A stretch of DNA of 53,584 bases from Betaproteobacteria bacterium UBA2293 (GCA_002345845.1 DDWF01000326.1:749-54332); one strand, 5' to 3'; counted from the first letter of the stretch, positions 36,027 through 45,215 are shown. Made by a program: numbers and translations. Notes: generated from the letters alone by a model not told the origin.

Positions 36027-36464
36027 TTACCTTGCCAATGGTCCTTCGGTATTCACCCCCTCCAGGCGGCCTTTTTTAACCAACTCTCTCTCAACATAGT
36101 CGACCGCCTTCATCAAGCTCGCCGTGTTCTGCATGGTGATCCAGGCATCTGCCAAGTTAAACGCCTCAGCCAGCGACCGGCCTTCATCATCCGTCGGGGC
36201 CCGCCCCTCGCGGATTAAGCACACGATAAGCTCTTGCGCCACGTCGAAGGTTTCCTCAAGTTCATTGCGCCCATAGAGGTAGCACAACGCACCGGAAAGG
36301 TTGAATACACCGGCCAGCGAGCACGCATAGTCAACATCGTATTGCCCAGCCAGTAGCATTTGGAGATGCATTCTGGGAGCGATGACAATGTCAGCTTTCT
36401 GCTTAGCTGTCAGGGGCTTGGCGACCGGTCGTATGGTCCGTTTGCTTTTCTTGCGCATACGCAC
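36027..36464 (-). CDS. Hypothetical protein, basic N-terminus
   Basis: A 145-residue protein with a very basic N-terminus (MRMRKKSKRTIRPVAKPLTA) and a helical body with no membrane segment. Similar small proteins occur in betaproteobacterial mobile regions, sometimes labelled Fis-like, but I cannot support a DNA-binding role from this sequence. It stands alone between the nucleotidyltransferase and the Cap15-like gene. Confidence 0.6.
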   Translation of the reverse strand: MRMRKKSKRTIRPVAKPLTAKQKADIVIAPRMHLQMLLAGQYDVDYACSLAGVFNLSGALCYLYGRNELEETFDVAQELIVCLIREGRAPTDDEGRSLAEAFNLADAWITMQNTASLMKAVDYVERELVKKGRLEGVNTEGPLAR

Positions 36465-36644
36465 ATTTTAGCGTGCGCCACGACACCAGCGAATGTAGGG
36501 TTTCTGGGCGCCTCGAGTTCGAGTTGGGAGACACCGTAGCCTCATAGAGACGAAGATTGCCACCGTTGGCCTGTTTCGCTCAATCGGGCGGCAATGCACC
36601 GCTACATGTCGTCCAGCCTTGAGAGGGCTCAAACGACAGCTTCT

Positions 36645-37331
36645 CTATCCAGCCACCACCAGCGAGCGGTCCTGATGTTCGTCTCTGACCCGTCGTGCAT
36701 CGGCAAATGAATCGATCCCGGCGCAGTCACGCGTGACCAAATCAAGCTCAACCCGGCCCCCAGTCGGCGAGTTCGTCCAGTAGTAACCCTCAAGCCGCGA
36801 ATCGCCAGTGGTCAGACGGAGGTCACCGAATCCAGTGGTAATCTTGTTCTCACCCAAGTGAAGACGCTGCATTTCGAAGACGTATTTCAGTTGCGCTCGG
36901 GCACTTCTGGGATCAACGACCAAGGTCTCGAGCGTCGAGTGTGCGGGCTGCATCGACGTATACGACTGGATAGTGAGAAAGAAATAGGTCTGCTTGATCA
37001 CAAATGCAATTTGTATCGGATCCATCGGATTTGCCGCGTCCGCGGACTTGAAGTCGGTAAATAACTCGCCCCACCACAAACCGTGAACCATACGGCGGCC
37101 CAGCAACCAAGCAAGCCATGATCGAGTCCAGTTGAGTTTGGAGAATGCGAGTACAAGAAGGGGCGGTATGCCGATCGCAGTAGAGGCAGTTTGTAGGAGA
37201 ACCTTCAGCGGGGCTTCCTGTAGTTCGCTCCATCGAAGAAACATGATTCCAATCGCTACCAATAAGGCTGCTCCTATGGACACCCGAATCAGGCGCACCA
37301 GATCAGCGTAGGTCAGGCTAACCGGCATCAT
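36645..37331 (-). CDS. Cap15-like CBASS effector (two TM helices plus beta-rich domain)
   Basis: This 228-residue protein has two N-terminal membrane helices (about 14-32 and 43-65) and a beta-rich C-terminal domain opening with GLWWGELF and containing KQTYFFLTIQSYTSMQPAHS, QLKYVFEMQ and LEGYYWTNSPTGGRVELDL. This is the layout of SMODS-associated 2TM-beta effectors (Cap15), which disrupt the inner membrane when a cyclic nucleotide binds the beta-barrel. The start overlaps the DAC-fold gene stop as ATGA, so both come from one mRNA. It diverges from the DncV-like CBASS operon and could be its effector, or serve the DAC-fold protein. Confidence 0.7.
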   Translation of the reverse strand: MMPVSLTYADLVRLIRVSIGAALLVAIGIMFLRWSELQEAPLKVLLQTASTAIGIPPLLVLAFSKLNWTRSWLAWLLGRRMVHGLWWGELFTDFKSADAANPMDPIQIAFVIKQTYFFLTIQSYTSMQPAHSTLETLVVDPRSARAQLKYVFEMQRLHLGENKITTGFGDLRLTTGDSRLEGYYWTNSPTGGRVELDLVTRDCAGIDSFADARRVRDEHQDRSLVVAG

Positions 37332-37828
37332 GGGAGTACCTCATTCAAAATGAGTTCTCCCGATTCATATATTGACACTACTCGTTCCTGCGTCAGAAGG
37401 CCCACCATCACGATTCCGCTGACTCGGGATGCGAGCAGTGCAGTCATGTGACGTGCTCCGGTCGCGCGCGGCAAAGCGTCCCCCGTGTCAGGCAGAGGGG
37501 GGGCAATGAACTGGCAAAGGTGGGTAAGGCATACCGAATTTGCTTGCACGAAGTGAAAGCCATCGTGCCACCGTGACGATCTTCTGGCTGTTCGGGCCAA
37601 CACGTCGCTTATAGCACTGAGACCGGAAACCGGAAGGTCAAAACTCTCGGTTCCGGCGACCTCTAGAGGGAGGAACGACAGCGCAGCAAGCGAATCGTAG
37701 AAAACGATACCAAGACCGGAAAAATCATCTGATAACTTGGGCGCAGTCAGTGTCAGCAGTTGAAGGGCAAGGAGTACTTGAGGCGAGGGAATATCGGTTC
37801 TCCAGGCCGGCTTTGGCGCATTTGTCAT
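37328..37828 (-). CDS. DisA_N (DAC)-fold protein, possible nucleotide sensor or cyclase
   Basis: A 166-residue protein whose C-terminal two-thirds align by eye with diadenylate cyclase domains. RWHDGFHFVQ (H88-D89-G90) takes the place of the DGA motif, and RATGARHMTALLA (R126-H127-M128) takes the place of GTRHRAA. SIYESGELIL at the end matches the IS...NGEL ending. The RHR motif is changed to RHM and DGA to DGF, so it may bind rather than make a nucleotide. It has no membrane segment. It is coupled to the Cap15-like effector gene. I call the fold with moderate confidence; the function is open. Confidence 0.5.
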   Translation of the reverse strand: MTNAPKPAWRTDIPSPQVLLALQLLTLTAPKLSDDFSGLGIVFYDSLAALSFLPLEVAGTESFDLPVSGLSAISDVLARTARRSSRWHDGFHFVQANSVCLTHLCQFIAPPLPDTGDALPRATGARHMTALLASRVSGIVMVGLLTQERVVSIYESGELILNEVLP

Positions 37829-38092
37829 ACCGATGATTTCATTAAAAATTGCGACCTACCTCCGTCTCTCGGATGCTGGCCCGAGCAAGCGCGTGTCGAC
37901 TTTTGTCCCAAATTTCATTAATCATACTTGAAACTTGCGCGAGTGACCCCATGTGCCAAATGGTTATCCACCTGTTTAGCGCAATAGCCGATATGCCGAA
38001 TGACGCGCGGCACGAAAGGCTTGGCGCAGCTATATAACCTTAAGCTGTGCCTTCCGTCCACCTAATCCACCCACACCCACCTCAAGCCCCAA
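37829..38092. promoter_or_regulatory. Divergent control region of the DAC/Cap15 and CBASS type II operons
   Basis: This 264-bp region lies between the start of the DAC-fold gene (37828, minus) and the original CD-NTase start (38093, plus). On the plus strand TATATA at 38031-38036 could be a -10, giving a leader near 50 nt; I see no good -35. A 62-codon frame at 37849 looks spurious. Because the IS66 element inserted beyond codon 11 of the CD-NTase gene, any plus-strand promoter here no longer reaches the CBASS genes directly. Confidence 0.4.
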
Positions 38093-38126
38093 ATGCTCAA
38101 TCTAAGCGCACTTTTCTACACCGAGG
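38093..38126 (+). pseudogene. 5' fragment of DncV-like CD-NTase gene, cut by IS66
   Basis: The first 34 nt of the CD-NTase gene (MLNLSALFYTE) end at the left IS66 boundary, the last 8 bases (38119-38126) being the target duplication. Joining 38126 to 40519 restores one open frame of 387 codons with no other change. The joined N-terminus ([20 protein letters not shown]) aligns with the start of Vibrio DncV. Confidence 0.8.
38119..38126 (+). repeat. IS66 target-site duplication, left copy
   Basis: CACCGAGG directly abuts the left terminal repeat; the identical copy is at 40511-40518. Eight-base duplications are the rule for IS66-family elements. Confidence 0.92.
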
Positions 38127-38211
38127 GTAAGCGCCCGGCGAACCCATCTGTAAATTGACGCGTTAGACCGCGAAGATCGTGTCCCCTTAAAAACGATGGT
38201 GGACACTATCG

Positions 38212-38586
38212 ATGGAAATTCGGAAGCCAAGTCGCCGGCGGCGGCATCACCCAGAGGAATTCAAGCTGGCGGTGGTTGAAGCATGTTGCGAGGCGGGCGC
38301 CTCGGTCGCTGGCATTGCGATGGCGAATGGTGTTAATGCCAATCAGGTCCGCCGGTGGATGCGTGAGCGCGGCATTGAACCACCAACGCGGCGCGTACCG
38401 ATGCCCATGCTCGAATCAACGCCGGCGATGGCACCGGCCTTTGTGCAGTTGCCGATTGCACCTGCGGCACCGGCGTTGGGCGATATCAGGATCGAAATCC
38501 AGCGCGGCAACACCGCGATCAAGGTGGACTGGCCGGTTCAGGCATCCGACGATTGCGCCGCCTGGTTGCGCGACTGGCTGCGATGA
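38212..38586 (+). CDS. tnpA: IS66 accessory protein TnpA
   Basis: This 124-residue protein begins with a helix-turn-helix (HHPEEFKLAVVEACCEAGAS and NGVNANQVRRWMRERG) like the IS3/IS911 OrfA family, as usual for the first gene of IS66 elements. It probably binds the terminal repeats. Its stop overlaps the tnpB start as ATGA. Confidence 0.9.
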   Translation: MEIRKPSRRRRHHPEEFKLAVVEACCEAGASVAGIAMANGVNANQVRRWMRERGIEPPTRRVPMPMLESTPAMAPAFVQLPIAPAAPALGDIRIEIQRGNTAIKVDWPVQASDDCAAWLRDWLR

Positions 38587-38912
38587 TCCGGGTGGATGCC
38601 TTGTGGCTTTCGACCCGGCCGCTGGATATGCGGGCGGGAACGGAAACCATCCTGGCTCAGATCGTCCGGATCTTCGGTGAAGCAAAGCCGCACCATGCCT
38701 ACCTCTTTGCCAATCAACGCGGCAACCGCCTGAAGGTGCTGGTGCATGACGGTTACGGCGTTTGGCTGGCGAATCGTCGTCTGAATCAAGGACGGTTTCA
38801 ACTCCGGCCAGGCGATGGCAGTGTGGCGCTCACCCGGGGGCAATTCGATGCCCTGATTCTGGGCCTACCCTGGGAACGGCTGGCCGATGGTGGCGTGATC
38901 CGGGTTCTGTGA
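38583..38912 (+). CDS. tnpB: IS66 accessory protein TnpB
   Basis: This 109-residue protein has the IS66 Orf2 signature (WLSTRPLDMRAGTETILAQI, NRRLNQGRFQLRPGDG). It is required for transposition in this family, with unknown biochemistry. The ATG at 38583 overlaps the tnpA stop; a longer frame to 38553 is inside tnpA. Confidence 0.93.
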   Translation: MIRVDALWLSTRPLDMRAGTETILAQIVRIFGEAKPHHAYLFANQRGNRLKVLVHDGYGVWLANRRLNQGRFQLRPGDGSVALTRGQFDALILGLPWERLADGGVIRVL

Positions 38913-38937
38913 GTGTCCACCAGTAGGGAAGTCCACG

Positions 38938-40476
38938 ATGGCCGGCGGGGTCGCCGGCTGGCATCATCTCCGGATGTCGCTTCCCGCCAATATCGATCAA
39001 CTCAGTGCCGACGAATTGCGCCGTCTGCTCGTTGAGCAAGACCGGGAACTCAACTGGCGCCAGGTGAAGATCGACAAGCTGACGCATGAAGTGGCGTACT
39101 ACAAACGCCATTACTTCGGCGTCAAGGCAGAGCGCCTGCCGGTTGAGCAAGGGCAGTTGTTCGAAGAAACCCTCGCCGCTGATATGGCGGCGATCACCGA
39201 AGAGCTGGCGCAGCTTTCCGAAGCGAAGCCGAAGGGGCAAGCCAAACGCAAACCCTTGCCGCCGGACCTGCCGCGCACCGAGATTCACCACGAGCCGGAA
39301 TCGACCACCTGCGCCTGTGGCTGCCAGATGCAGCGCATCGGCGAAGATGTCGCCGAGAAACTGGATTACACGCCGGATGTCTTTACGGTCGAACGCCACA
39401 TCCGCGGCAAGTGGGCCTGTACCGAATGCGAAACGCTGGTACAGGCACCGGTGCCGGCGCATGTGATCGACAAGGGCATCCCGACCACCGGATTGCTCGC
39501 GCATGTGTTGATCGCCAAGTATCTCGATCATCTGCCGCTGTATCGCCAGGAAGGCATCTTCGGTCGCGCCGGCTTGCCGATTCCGCAATCGACACTGGCC
39601 GAGTGGGTCGGCCAGATGGGCGTCACTCTGCAACCGCTGGTCGATGCCCTGAAAGCCGAAATGCTGACCTACCCGGTCCTGCATGCCGATGAGACGCCGG
39701 TGGCGATGCTCGATCCGGGCGCTGGCAAGACGCATCGGGCTTATCTATGGTCCTACAGCATCGGCACCTTCGAGCCGGTCAAGGCGGTGGTCTATGACTT
39801 TGCTGACAGCCGGGCGGGCAAACATGCCCGGGAATTCCTCGGCGACTGGCGCGGTACGCTCGTCTGCGATGATTACTCGGGCTACAAGGCACTGATCGCC
39901 GACGGCGTCACCAAAGCTGGTTGCATGGCCCATGCACGCCGGAAATTCTTCGACCTGCATGCCAACAACCAGAGCCAGATTGCCCAGCAGGCGCTGGTCT
40001 ATATCCAGAAGCTCTACCAGGTTGAGCGGGAAGTCGCCGAGTTCAGCCCTGCCGAACGGCAACGAATACGGCAGGAACAGGCCAAGCCGATTCTGGATGA
40101 ATTCCATGACTGGCTGACCCGGCACCGATTGCAGGTGCCGAATGGATCATCGACGGCCAAAGCGATCGATTACAGCCTCAAACGCTGGACGGCACTCGCC
40201 CATTACGTCGACGATGGTCAGGTGCCGATCGACAACAACTGGATCGAGAACCGCATTCGGCCCATCGCCACGGGCCGGAAGAACTGGCTATTTGCCGGCA
40301 GCCTGCGCGCCGGCAAACGGGCGGCCGCCATCATGAGCCTGATCCAATCGGCCAAACTCAACGGCCACGATCCCTTCCTCTATCTGAAGGACATCCTGGC
40401 TCGCTTGCCGACTCAGCCCAACAGCCGGGTCGGCGAACTGCTGCCGCATCGCTGGCTGCCCGAGATTTCCGCCTGA
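38938..40476 (+). CDS. tnpC: IS66 transposase TnpC (DDE)
   Basis: This 512-residue transposase has an N-terminal coiled coil (about 20-55), a zinc-binding CACGCQ and CTEC pair (about 123-163), and DDE catalytic positions in [23 protein letters not shown] and [27 protein letters not shown] lies 7 nt before the ATG at 38938; a second ATG at 38974 would give 500 residues. Full length, so the element is likely active. Confidence 0.94.
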   Translation: MAGGVAGWHHLRMSLPANIDQLSADELRRLLVEQDRELNWRQVKIDKLTHEVAYYKRHYFGVKAERLPVEQGQLFEETLAADMAAITEELAQLSEAKPKGQAKRKPLPPDLPRTEIHHEPESTTCACGCQMQRIGEDVAEKLDYTPDVFTVERHIRGKWACTECETLVQAPVPAHVIDKGIPTTGLLAHVLIAKYLDHLPLYRQEGIFGRAGLPIPQSTLAEWVGQMGVTLQPLVDALKAEMLTYPVLHADETPVAMLDPGAGKTHRAYLWSYSIGTFEPVKAVVYDFADSRAGKHAREFLGDWRGTLVCDDYSGYKALIADGVTKAGCMAHARRKFFDLHANNQSQIAQQALVYIQKLYQVEREVAEFSPAERQRIRQEQAKPILDEFHDWLTRHRLQVPNGSSTAKAIDYSLKRWTALAHYVDDGQVPIDNNWIENRIRPIATGRKNWLFAGSLRAGKRAAAIMSLIQSAKLNGHDPFLYLKDILARLPTQPNSRVGELLPHRWLPEISA

Positions 40477-40510
40477 ATCAGAAATCAACCTGGGTTTGCC
40501 GGGCGCTTAC

Positions 40511-40518
40511 CACCGAGG
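40511..40518 (+). repeat. IS66 target-site duplication, right copy
   Basis: CACCGAGG follows the right terminal repeat, identical to 38119-38126. Confidence 0.92.
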
Positions 40519-41648
40519 TCGATTCCGAGCCATGCCTCTTTGGAAACCTCGAACTTCTCGACGAAGATCGAGAAATAATCGCCGAGGCCAAAAACACTGT
40601 CCGGATGGCTTTGCGTGACGGCATTCCACGCGTGTACAGAGAAGAGGGAGACCCTGGCGAAGTACCGCAGCCGCGGTTCTTCACGCAGGGATCCTGGGCC
40701 TACAAGACCCTGAACGCGCCCGCGCAGGCGCCTCAACAGGCCGATGTCGATGATGGCTGTTACCTACCGCTTAGCTTCCTGATCCAAACCGATAAGCCCA
40801 GCGTCGCGGCTGACGTGTTTTTCGAGGTGGCGGAAAAAGCTCTTCAACCGCTTGTGGATGAACGGGGATGGACTCTATCGGGCAAGCCCACATGTATCCG
40901 CATAGAGATTAGCGACTTAGCACACATCGACGTTCCTCTGTACGCGATCCCGGACAAGGAGTTCGCCACCTTGGTCAAGGCCGAGAACGTCAGGCGTGCC
41001 GCGCTCGATAGCGTCGCGTTCGCCGAGGCCGCTGCGGACAGTTGGGACGAAATTCTAACAACCAAGGTTCTGCTAGCTCACCGTGAGGACGGATGGACTC
41101 ACTCGGATCCCCGGCCAGTCAAGAAATGGTTCGTTGACCAAGTTGAAAAGAAGGGCGTTCAGCTTCGTCGCATCGTGCGCTATCTCAAGGCCTACCGGGA
41201 CTGGACGTGGCCGGCCGGCGGCCCGAGCTCCATTCTGTTGATGGCTGCTGCTGCACCGTTGTTTTTCAAACATGATCGACGCGACGACCAGGCACTGCTT
41301 GAAGTCGTCAAAGGTTTGCCATCCGCCCTCCGCAACGGCGTTAACAACCCGGCAAACAGCGACGAATCACTGACCGACCGTCTTCGCGCATCCAGCAGCG
41401 AGGTCGATATGGTGGAGCAGGCTGCCTCTAGTTTTGAAGAACTCGGGCGGCAGTTTCAGGCAGCACTGGATGCAGGCAATGCCGCCCAAGCCTGTGCTTG
41501 GATGCGTAAATTGTTTGGCCCGCGCTTCCCTGACCGACCAGATTGTGCCAAGGTCAGTGCAGCGGTGTCCGCGGTTGCAGCGGCGATCGCCGCATCTCCG
41601 GCGATCGCTGGCCCCTCCGAGTTAATGGGACGGACTCGTGCTGGATGA
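40519..41648 (+). pseudogene. 3' part of DncV-like CD-NTase gene (CBASS), interrupted by IS66
   Basis: With the 5' fragment this encodes a 387-residue cGAS/DncV-like nucleotidyltransferase of CBASS. Motifs closely follow Vibrio Dnc[14 protein letters not shown] (G69-S70), ADVDDG (D87, D89) and [14 protein letters not shown] (D149), then [12 protein letters not shown]. Family enzymes make cyclic di- or trinucleotides after phage infection. The C-terminus ends in Gly (GRTRAG), as expected of a Cap2 conjugation substrate. The remaining frame is open through the IS end, and an ATG at 40605 (residue 41) could give a shortened protein that keeps all catalytic residues. The stop overlaps the cap2 start as ATGA. 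Confidence 0.85.
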
Positions 41649-42529
41649 AGTTCACCAGGGTCGAGATACCCGACTTGGTCGCTGCCTTGCACCAAAGGGG
41701 ATTTACGTACATCGGCCCAGGTTGGCGCGGGTGGATGAAATTCACCGGCGAGCTGAAACTCAAGAGTCATAGCCACGCTTGTGAACTCGCCGTTTCGCCC
41801 CGCCTTGATGAGATCCCTCGCGTCTGGCTGACTCCGTTGCCCGTTGGTCGACACGAGATTCATCCGCACTTAAGCGCGAATGGCTACCTGTGCTATCTGG
41901 CGTTGGATTCGGTCATCTTCGATTTCTTCGATCCAATTGGACAGACGCTGAGATGCCTGGAGCGCGCCGAGGACGTCTTGGAGTCCATACTCGCCGGAGA
42001 GATGACCGAAGACCTTGCCGAGGAGTTTCACGCCACCTGGGGCGATACCGTCTGCCTAGTGGATGTAAATGAAGGCAAACTTGGAGTTCAGGAGGCCTAC
42101 TCATTCGGCCTAAAGCGGGTGGGTGTGGTTACAGATGACAAGACTCGCACGCGGGCAAAGCTTGAAGCCATTGGCGGAGGGCTGCCACCTAGCATGATGG
42201 CGGCTGTTCGGGTGCGGACAGCGTCGCGGCCGATGCCCCTGCAGCGTGACTGGCCACCGAAAACTGTACAGGCCTTTCTGCAATGGCAGTCCGCTCTCGA
42301 CCCTGCATGTCGAAAAAAAATTGAAAACCAGCTAACGCCCAGCCAGGGAAGCCGACGCCGTTGCGCGAGGCCATGTATCGCCTACCGATCCATCCTGTCT
42401 CGATCTATCGCATCGATGACAAGTACATTGCTGAACGCAACTTGCCCGGCGGCAGGACTCTCGCCGGGCTACGGATTGCACTCGTCGGGTGCGGCACGAT
42501 TGGCGGCTACTTGGCCGAGATGCTGGTGA
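41645..42529 (+). CDS. CBASS Cap2, E2-like half (apparent frameshift before E1)
   Basis: The first 225 or so residues form an E2-like domain: [20 protein letters not shown] with the likely catalytic C83, then [20 protein letters not shown]. Cap2 proteins are E2-E1 fusions that attach the CD-NTase C-terminus to target proteins and prime it. From about 42330 the frame reads [20 protein letters not shown] and onward, which is the E1 sequence in the wrong frame, so the true domain ends near NQL. The E1 continues in another frame starting at 42325. One lost A in the GAAAAC run at 42323-42328 would explain this. The ATG overlaps the CD-NTase stop. Confidence 0.7.
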   Translation: MKFTRVEIPDLVAALHQRGFTYIGPGWRGWMKFTGELKLKSHSHACELAVSPRLDEIPRVWLTPLPVGRHEIHPHLSANGYLCYLALDSVIFDFFDPIGQTLRCLERAEDVLESILAGEMTEDLAEEFHATWGDTVCLVDVNEGKLGVQEAYSFGLKRVGVVTDDKTRTRAKLEAIGGGLPPSMMAAVRVRTASRPMPLQRDWPPKTVQAFLQWQSALDPACRKKIENQLTPSQGSRRRCARPCIAYRSILSRSIASMTSTLLNATCPAAGLSPGYGLHSSGAARLAATWPRCW

Positions 42530-43170
42530 AGGCTGGGGCGGGCACGGCCGGCGGTCAATTGACGCTGGTAGATATGGGCTCGATGGAGCCCAACAATCTC
42601 GGCCGGCACCGGCTTGGATTCCCTGCGCTGCTCAAGCGCAAGGCCGTTGCGATGCGCGAAGAACTGCAGCGAGTTGCCCCGGGCGCCAATGTCGTGGAGA
42701 TCTGCGGCGATGCCAAAAATGCAGTTCTTGGCCATTTGGACCTCCTGATTGATGCCACAGGTGAGCAAGGTCTGACAGACTGGCTCACGTGGCGATATGC
42801 GGCAAATGCACCGTTTCTGACAGCTTGGGTTGAAGGCGCAGGTCTTGCGGTGCGCGCCTTGCTAAAAGCCTCGACGGAACATGCCTGTTCGCGCTGCATA
42901 TCGAGGCCGCCACTGGCTGCACAGTACCGGGTGTTCGACACACCGCCAGATATCATCATCCGGGGGCATGGCTGCGAAGGACTGTACGTCCCGTTCCCGG
43001 CATCGGCTTCCATTCAAGCGGCGGCTCTGGCCATGGAGATGGTGCAAGCGTGGGTCGACTGTGCGGACTCGCCGACCTTCCGCACCCGCGTTCTTGACCA
43101 GTCGCGTGCCGTGCAATTTAAGGATTGCTCACCGCTACGTCATGAAGGGTGCCCGGCATGCGGCACCTGA
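42361..43170 (+). CDS. CBASS Cap2, E1-like (ThiF) half
   Basis: This E1 adenylation domain has the nucleotide loop [20 protein letters not shown], an Asp motif in LTLVDMGSMEPNNLGRH, a Zn-binding pair CSRC and CPAC, and a candidate thioester Cys in HGCEGLYVPFPAS. The frame is open from 42325. As a separate gene it could start with TTG at 42361 (AGGGAA upstream) or ATG at 42373, but its N-terminus ([20 protein letters not shown]) reads like a linker following an E2, so an ancestral fusion with 41645 is more likely. Confidence 0.75.
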   Translation: MREAMYRLPIHPVSIYRIDDKYIAERNLPGGRTLAGLRIALVGCGTIGGYLAEMLVKAGAGTAGGQLTLVDMGSMEPNNLGRHRLGFPALLKRKAVAMREELQRVAPGANVVEICGDAKNAVLGHLDLLIDATGEQGLTDWLTWRYAANAPFLTAWVEGAGLAVRALLKASTEHACSRCISRPPLAAQYRVFDTPPDIIIRGHGCEGLYVPFPASASIQAAALAMEMVQAWVDCADSPTFRTRVLDQSRAVQFKDCSPLRHEGCPACGT

Positions 43171-43628
43171 GCGACTGGTCACTTGATGACGGCAGCCTAT
43201 TGCTGAATTTCTCCGACGACGTCCTACAGGTCTTCGCTGACCATGTGCAGACGGACGCAAGGCCAGAAAGCGGCGGTGTGCTTCTCGGCACGGTTCACGC
43301 TGGCGGCCTGCTGGTCACTGTAGCCACCAAGCCGACTCGATGGGATCGGCAGTTCCGTTACCTCTTTGAGCGGTTGCCCTTCGGACATCGCGCGATCGCG
43401 CGTCGACTCTGGCGAGGTAGCGGTGGCCTCACGCGATACATCGGCGAGTGGCATACGCACCCACAGGACGATCCATCCCCTTCGGCCATTGACCTTGACG
43501 AGTGGCACAAGCTCGCCAAGGTGCGGTTGGATGAGAGGCCGCTGTTGGCTGTGATCGTGGGACGAAGCAGCCTATACGTCGAACTGACCCTCAGAAATGG
43601 CTGCCGCAAGAGACTGAAGGTCTGCTGA
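43158..43628 (+). CDS. CBASS Cap3, JAB-family isopeptidase
   Basis: This 156-residue JAB/MPN metalloprotease has E38 (RPESGGVLLG), H99-x-H101 (GEWHTHPQDDPSPS) and D112 (AIDLDEW), the full zinc site. Cap3 cuts the CD-NTase from its targets, reversing Cap2. AAGGG precedes the ATG at 43158 by 8 nt; a GTG at 43149 is possible. The start overlaps the E1 stop. It is the last gene of this CBASS operon and faces the type I CBASS. Confidence 0.88.
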   Translation: MRHLSDWSLDDGSLLLNFSDDVLQVFADHVQTDARPESGGVLLGTVHAGGLLVTVATKPTRWDRQFRYLFERLPFGHRAIARRLWRGSGGLTRYIGEWHTHPQDDPSPSAIDLDEWHKLAKVRLDERPLLAVIVGRSSLYVELTLRNGCRKRLKVC

Positions 43629-43805
43629 CGTAGCGCTGCCAAACGCCTGCGGATGCTGCGCGCTTTATTTAGACAGACTGCAGCGGGTTGCGCACGATGT
43701 GCTGGACAGCGCAAATGCTCACGGGAACACGGCAGGCCGGGTAGCCTGTCTATTCATCGGCACGATGCAGTCCATATTGTTGAGCGCTCCTTCTTTCTTT
43801 TCGGG

Positions 43806-45215
43806 TTAGCGTCTACGCCGAAATTTGCTGAATAGCTTTGTATAGGCAGGTCTCGGCGGGTTTCTTGCAGGGTAATTGACGTCTTTAACGGTTACAGGGA
43901 CTCGACGAACTGCATAAACTTGTCCGTTGAAACGAACAACGCAATCCATGAAGTGGAGGCCAGCGTATGCAGTGTGTTCATCGGCTTCGAGCATCCTAAT
44001 GCCCATGCGACGATGGCCAAGGTCACCGATATAATCCGACTCCTCGCCGTCATTTCGTACAGTCCATTCCACGGAGGCGTATTCCGGAATAACATGAGAG
44101 TTCACTATTTTGAAAATCAGGTCACACTCTTTCGGGACGCTGGGAACCTCATTTCGGTGCTTGCCGATTGGCTTTTTCGAGACTCGGTCAAAGACCTCAA
44201 TTTCAATTTCCGGAAGCACCATGATAGCTCGCCCAGAAACCTCCTCGACTACCTCGACTTCCTGAGTTGGTGGCAGCGGCATCAGGAAGGAAAAAACTTC
44301 TGACCACGCAAGGGCTGCCGCAGCTTCGTCCTGTTCAGCTTCTGCGTTTTCGGCTGCGTTTCGAAGGGCCTGTAGATTGGTCAGGAATACATCCCAGTGC
44401 TCATCCGGAATCCGGTTCAAATTCTCAGACTCATCAATCGGATTAAGAACAACTCGGTCGTCAAAAAGGCGCTCGTGCATATCCTTGATGACCAAGACAA
44501 GTGCGTCTTCGTCATCCATTCCGACTAAGCGGCTCAACAAGTGTTTTTCGAAGCTCTCAGCAGCCAATACCGTGAGCAATATTGAGGATGGTCTCGCTGC
44601 GGCAGACTCTACAAAGGCCACTGCTGTCCAACCTTTCAAATATCGAACGAGCCTGCGTAGCTGCTCTCTATCATCACCCCACACGACGTTCTTAAACCAC
44701 TCGTAGATGGCCTTCGGGTCGCTGTCCTCCCATGCCCCAGACAAACAAGCTAATCGACGTGTGTCCGTTGATTTTTCGAGGTGATACACCGGGGTGTCAA
44801 TGTGGAATTTTTTCTCGTAAATGGCTCGTGAGCAGCGTTCTTTTGGTGGCTCGGCAATGCTCTTTACATCGGCATTCAGTGATTTGAAGACCAGCAGCTC
44901 TCGTTGAACCCATTCTCTCAATTGGGTCGGAGCCGGTGTGGCGTTACCATCGTTTTCCCACTGAAAATAAATACCGACATCGACGTCGTATTCTTCGTCC
45001 ACGTGAACTGGCCGAATCAGCGTTCCATATTTATATGAGCCTTGTAGCCAGGTAGAAATCGGGTACCCGTAATCGGTGTAGAGCGCTTGCTTTAGGTGGT
45101 CCGCGAGTGCATTCCATTGAATCTGGAGAAACTCACGCTGCTCTGTTGTCGGGGTAACTCGTTTCAGGAGAGTTTGCTCACCTGCACCATTAAATAGAGA
45201 TGCCGCTTTGCCCAA
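43806..45215 (-). CDS. CBASS CD-NTase with AGS-C sensor domain
   Basis: This 469-residue protein has a SMODS nucleotidyltransferase domain with LQGSYKYGTL (G59-S60), YDVDVG (D77, D79) and FHIDTPVYH (D140), all catalytic residues present. It has RRLVRYLKGWTAV, and then a C-terminal AGS-C-type domain with VEWTVRNDGEESDYIGDLGH and YAGLHFMDCVVRFNGQVYAV. It makes a cyclic nucleotide for the patatin effector encoded 4 nt upstream on the same strand. It ends in RRRR, not Gly, so it is an unlikely Cap2 substrate. Confidence 0.87.
   Translation of the reverse strand: MGKAASLFNGAGEQTLLKRVTPTTEQREFLQIQWNALADHLKQALYTDYGYPISTWLQGSYKYGTLIRPVHVDEEYDVDVGIYFQWENDGNATPAPTQLREWVQRELLVFKSLNADVKSIAEPPKERCSRAIYEKKFHIDTPVYHLEKSTDTRRLACLSGAWEDSDPKAIYEWFKNVVWGDDREQLRRLVRYLKGWTAVAFVESAAARPSSILLTVLAAESFEKHLLSRLVGMDDEDALVLVIKDMHERLFDDRVVLNPIDESENLNRIPDEHWDVFLTNLQALRNAAENAEAEQDEAAAALAWSEVFSFLMPLPPTQEVEVVEEVSGRAIMVLPEIEIEVFDRVSKKPIGKHRNEVPSVPKECDLIFKIVNSHVIPEYASVEWTVRNDGEESDYIGDLGHRRMGIRMLEADEHTAYAGLHFMDCVVRFNGQVYAVRRVPVTVKDVNYPARNPPRPAYTKLFSKFRRRR

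Larger units (their letters stand above)
38127..40510 (+). mobile_element. IS66-family insertion sequence, complete
   Basis: A 2,384-bp element bounded by terminal inverted repeats: GTAAGCGCCCGGCGAACCCA at 38127-38146 and its complement with one mismatch at 40491-40510. It carries tnpA, tnpB and tnpC in one orientation, all intact, and is flanked by a perfect 8-bp duplication. The perfect duplication and intact genes indicate a recent insertion. It splits the DncV-like CD-NTase gene. Confidence 0.96.

Noticed and set aside
42312..42322. A8 run in cap2 as a programmed -1 frameshift site
   Set aside because: The -1 frame meets TGA at 42322-42324 immediately after the run, so slippage here would not produce the E2-E1 fusion.
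43629..43805. Possible transposase remnant between the convergent CBASS operons (minus-strand VQHIVRNPLQ)
   Set aside because: The similarity to IS256-type endings is only about ten residues and no repeat ends are visible; too little to call.
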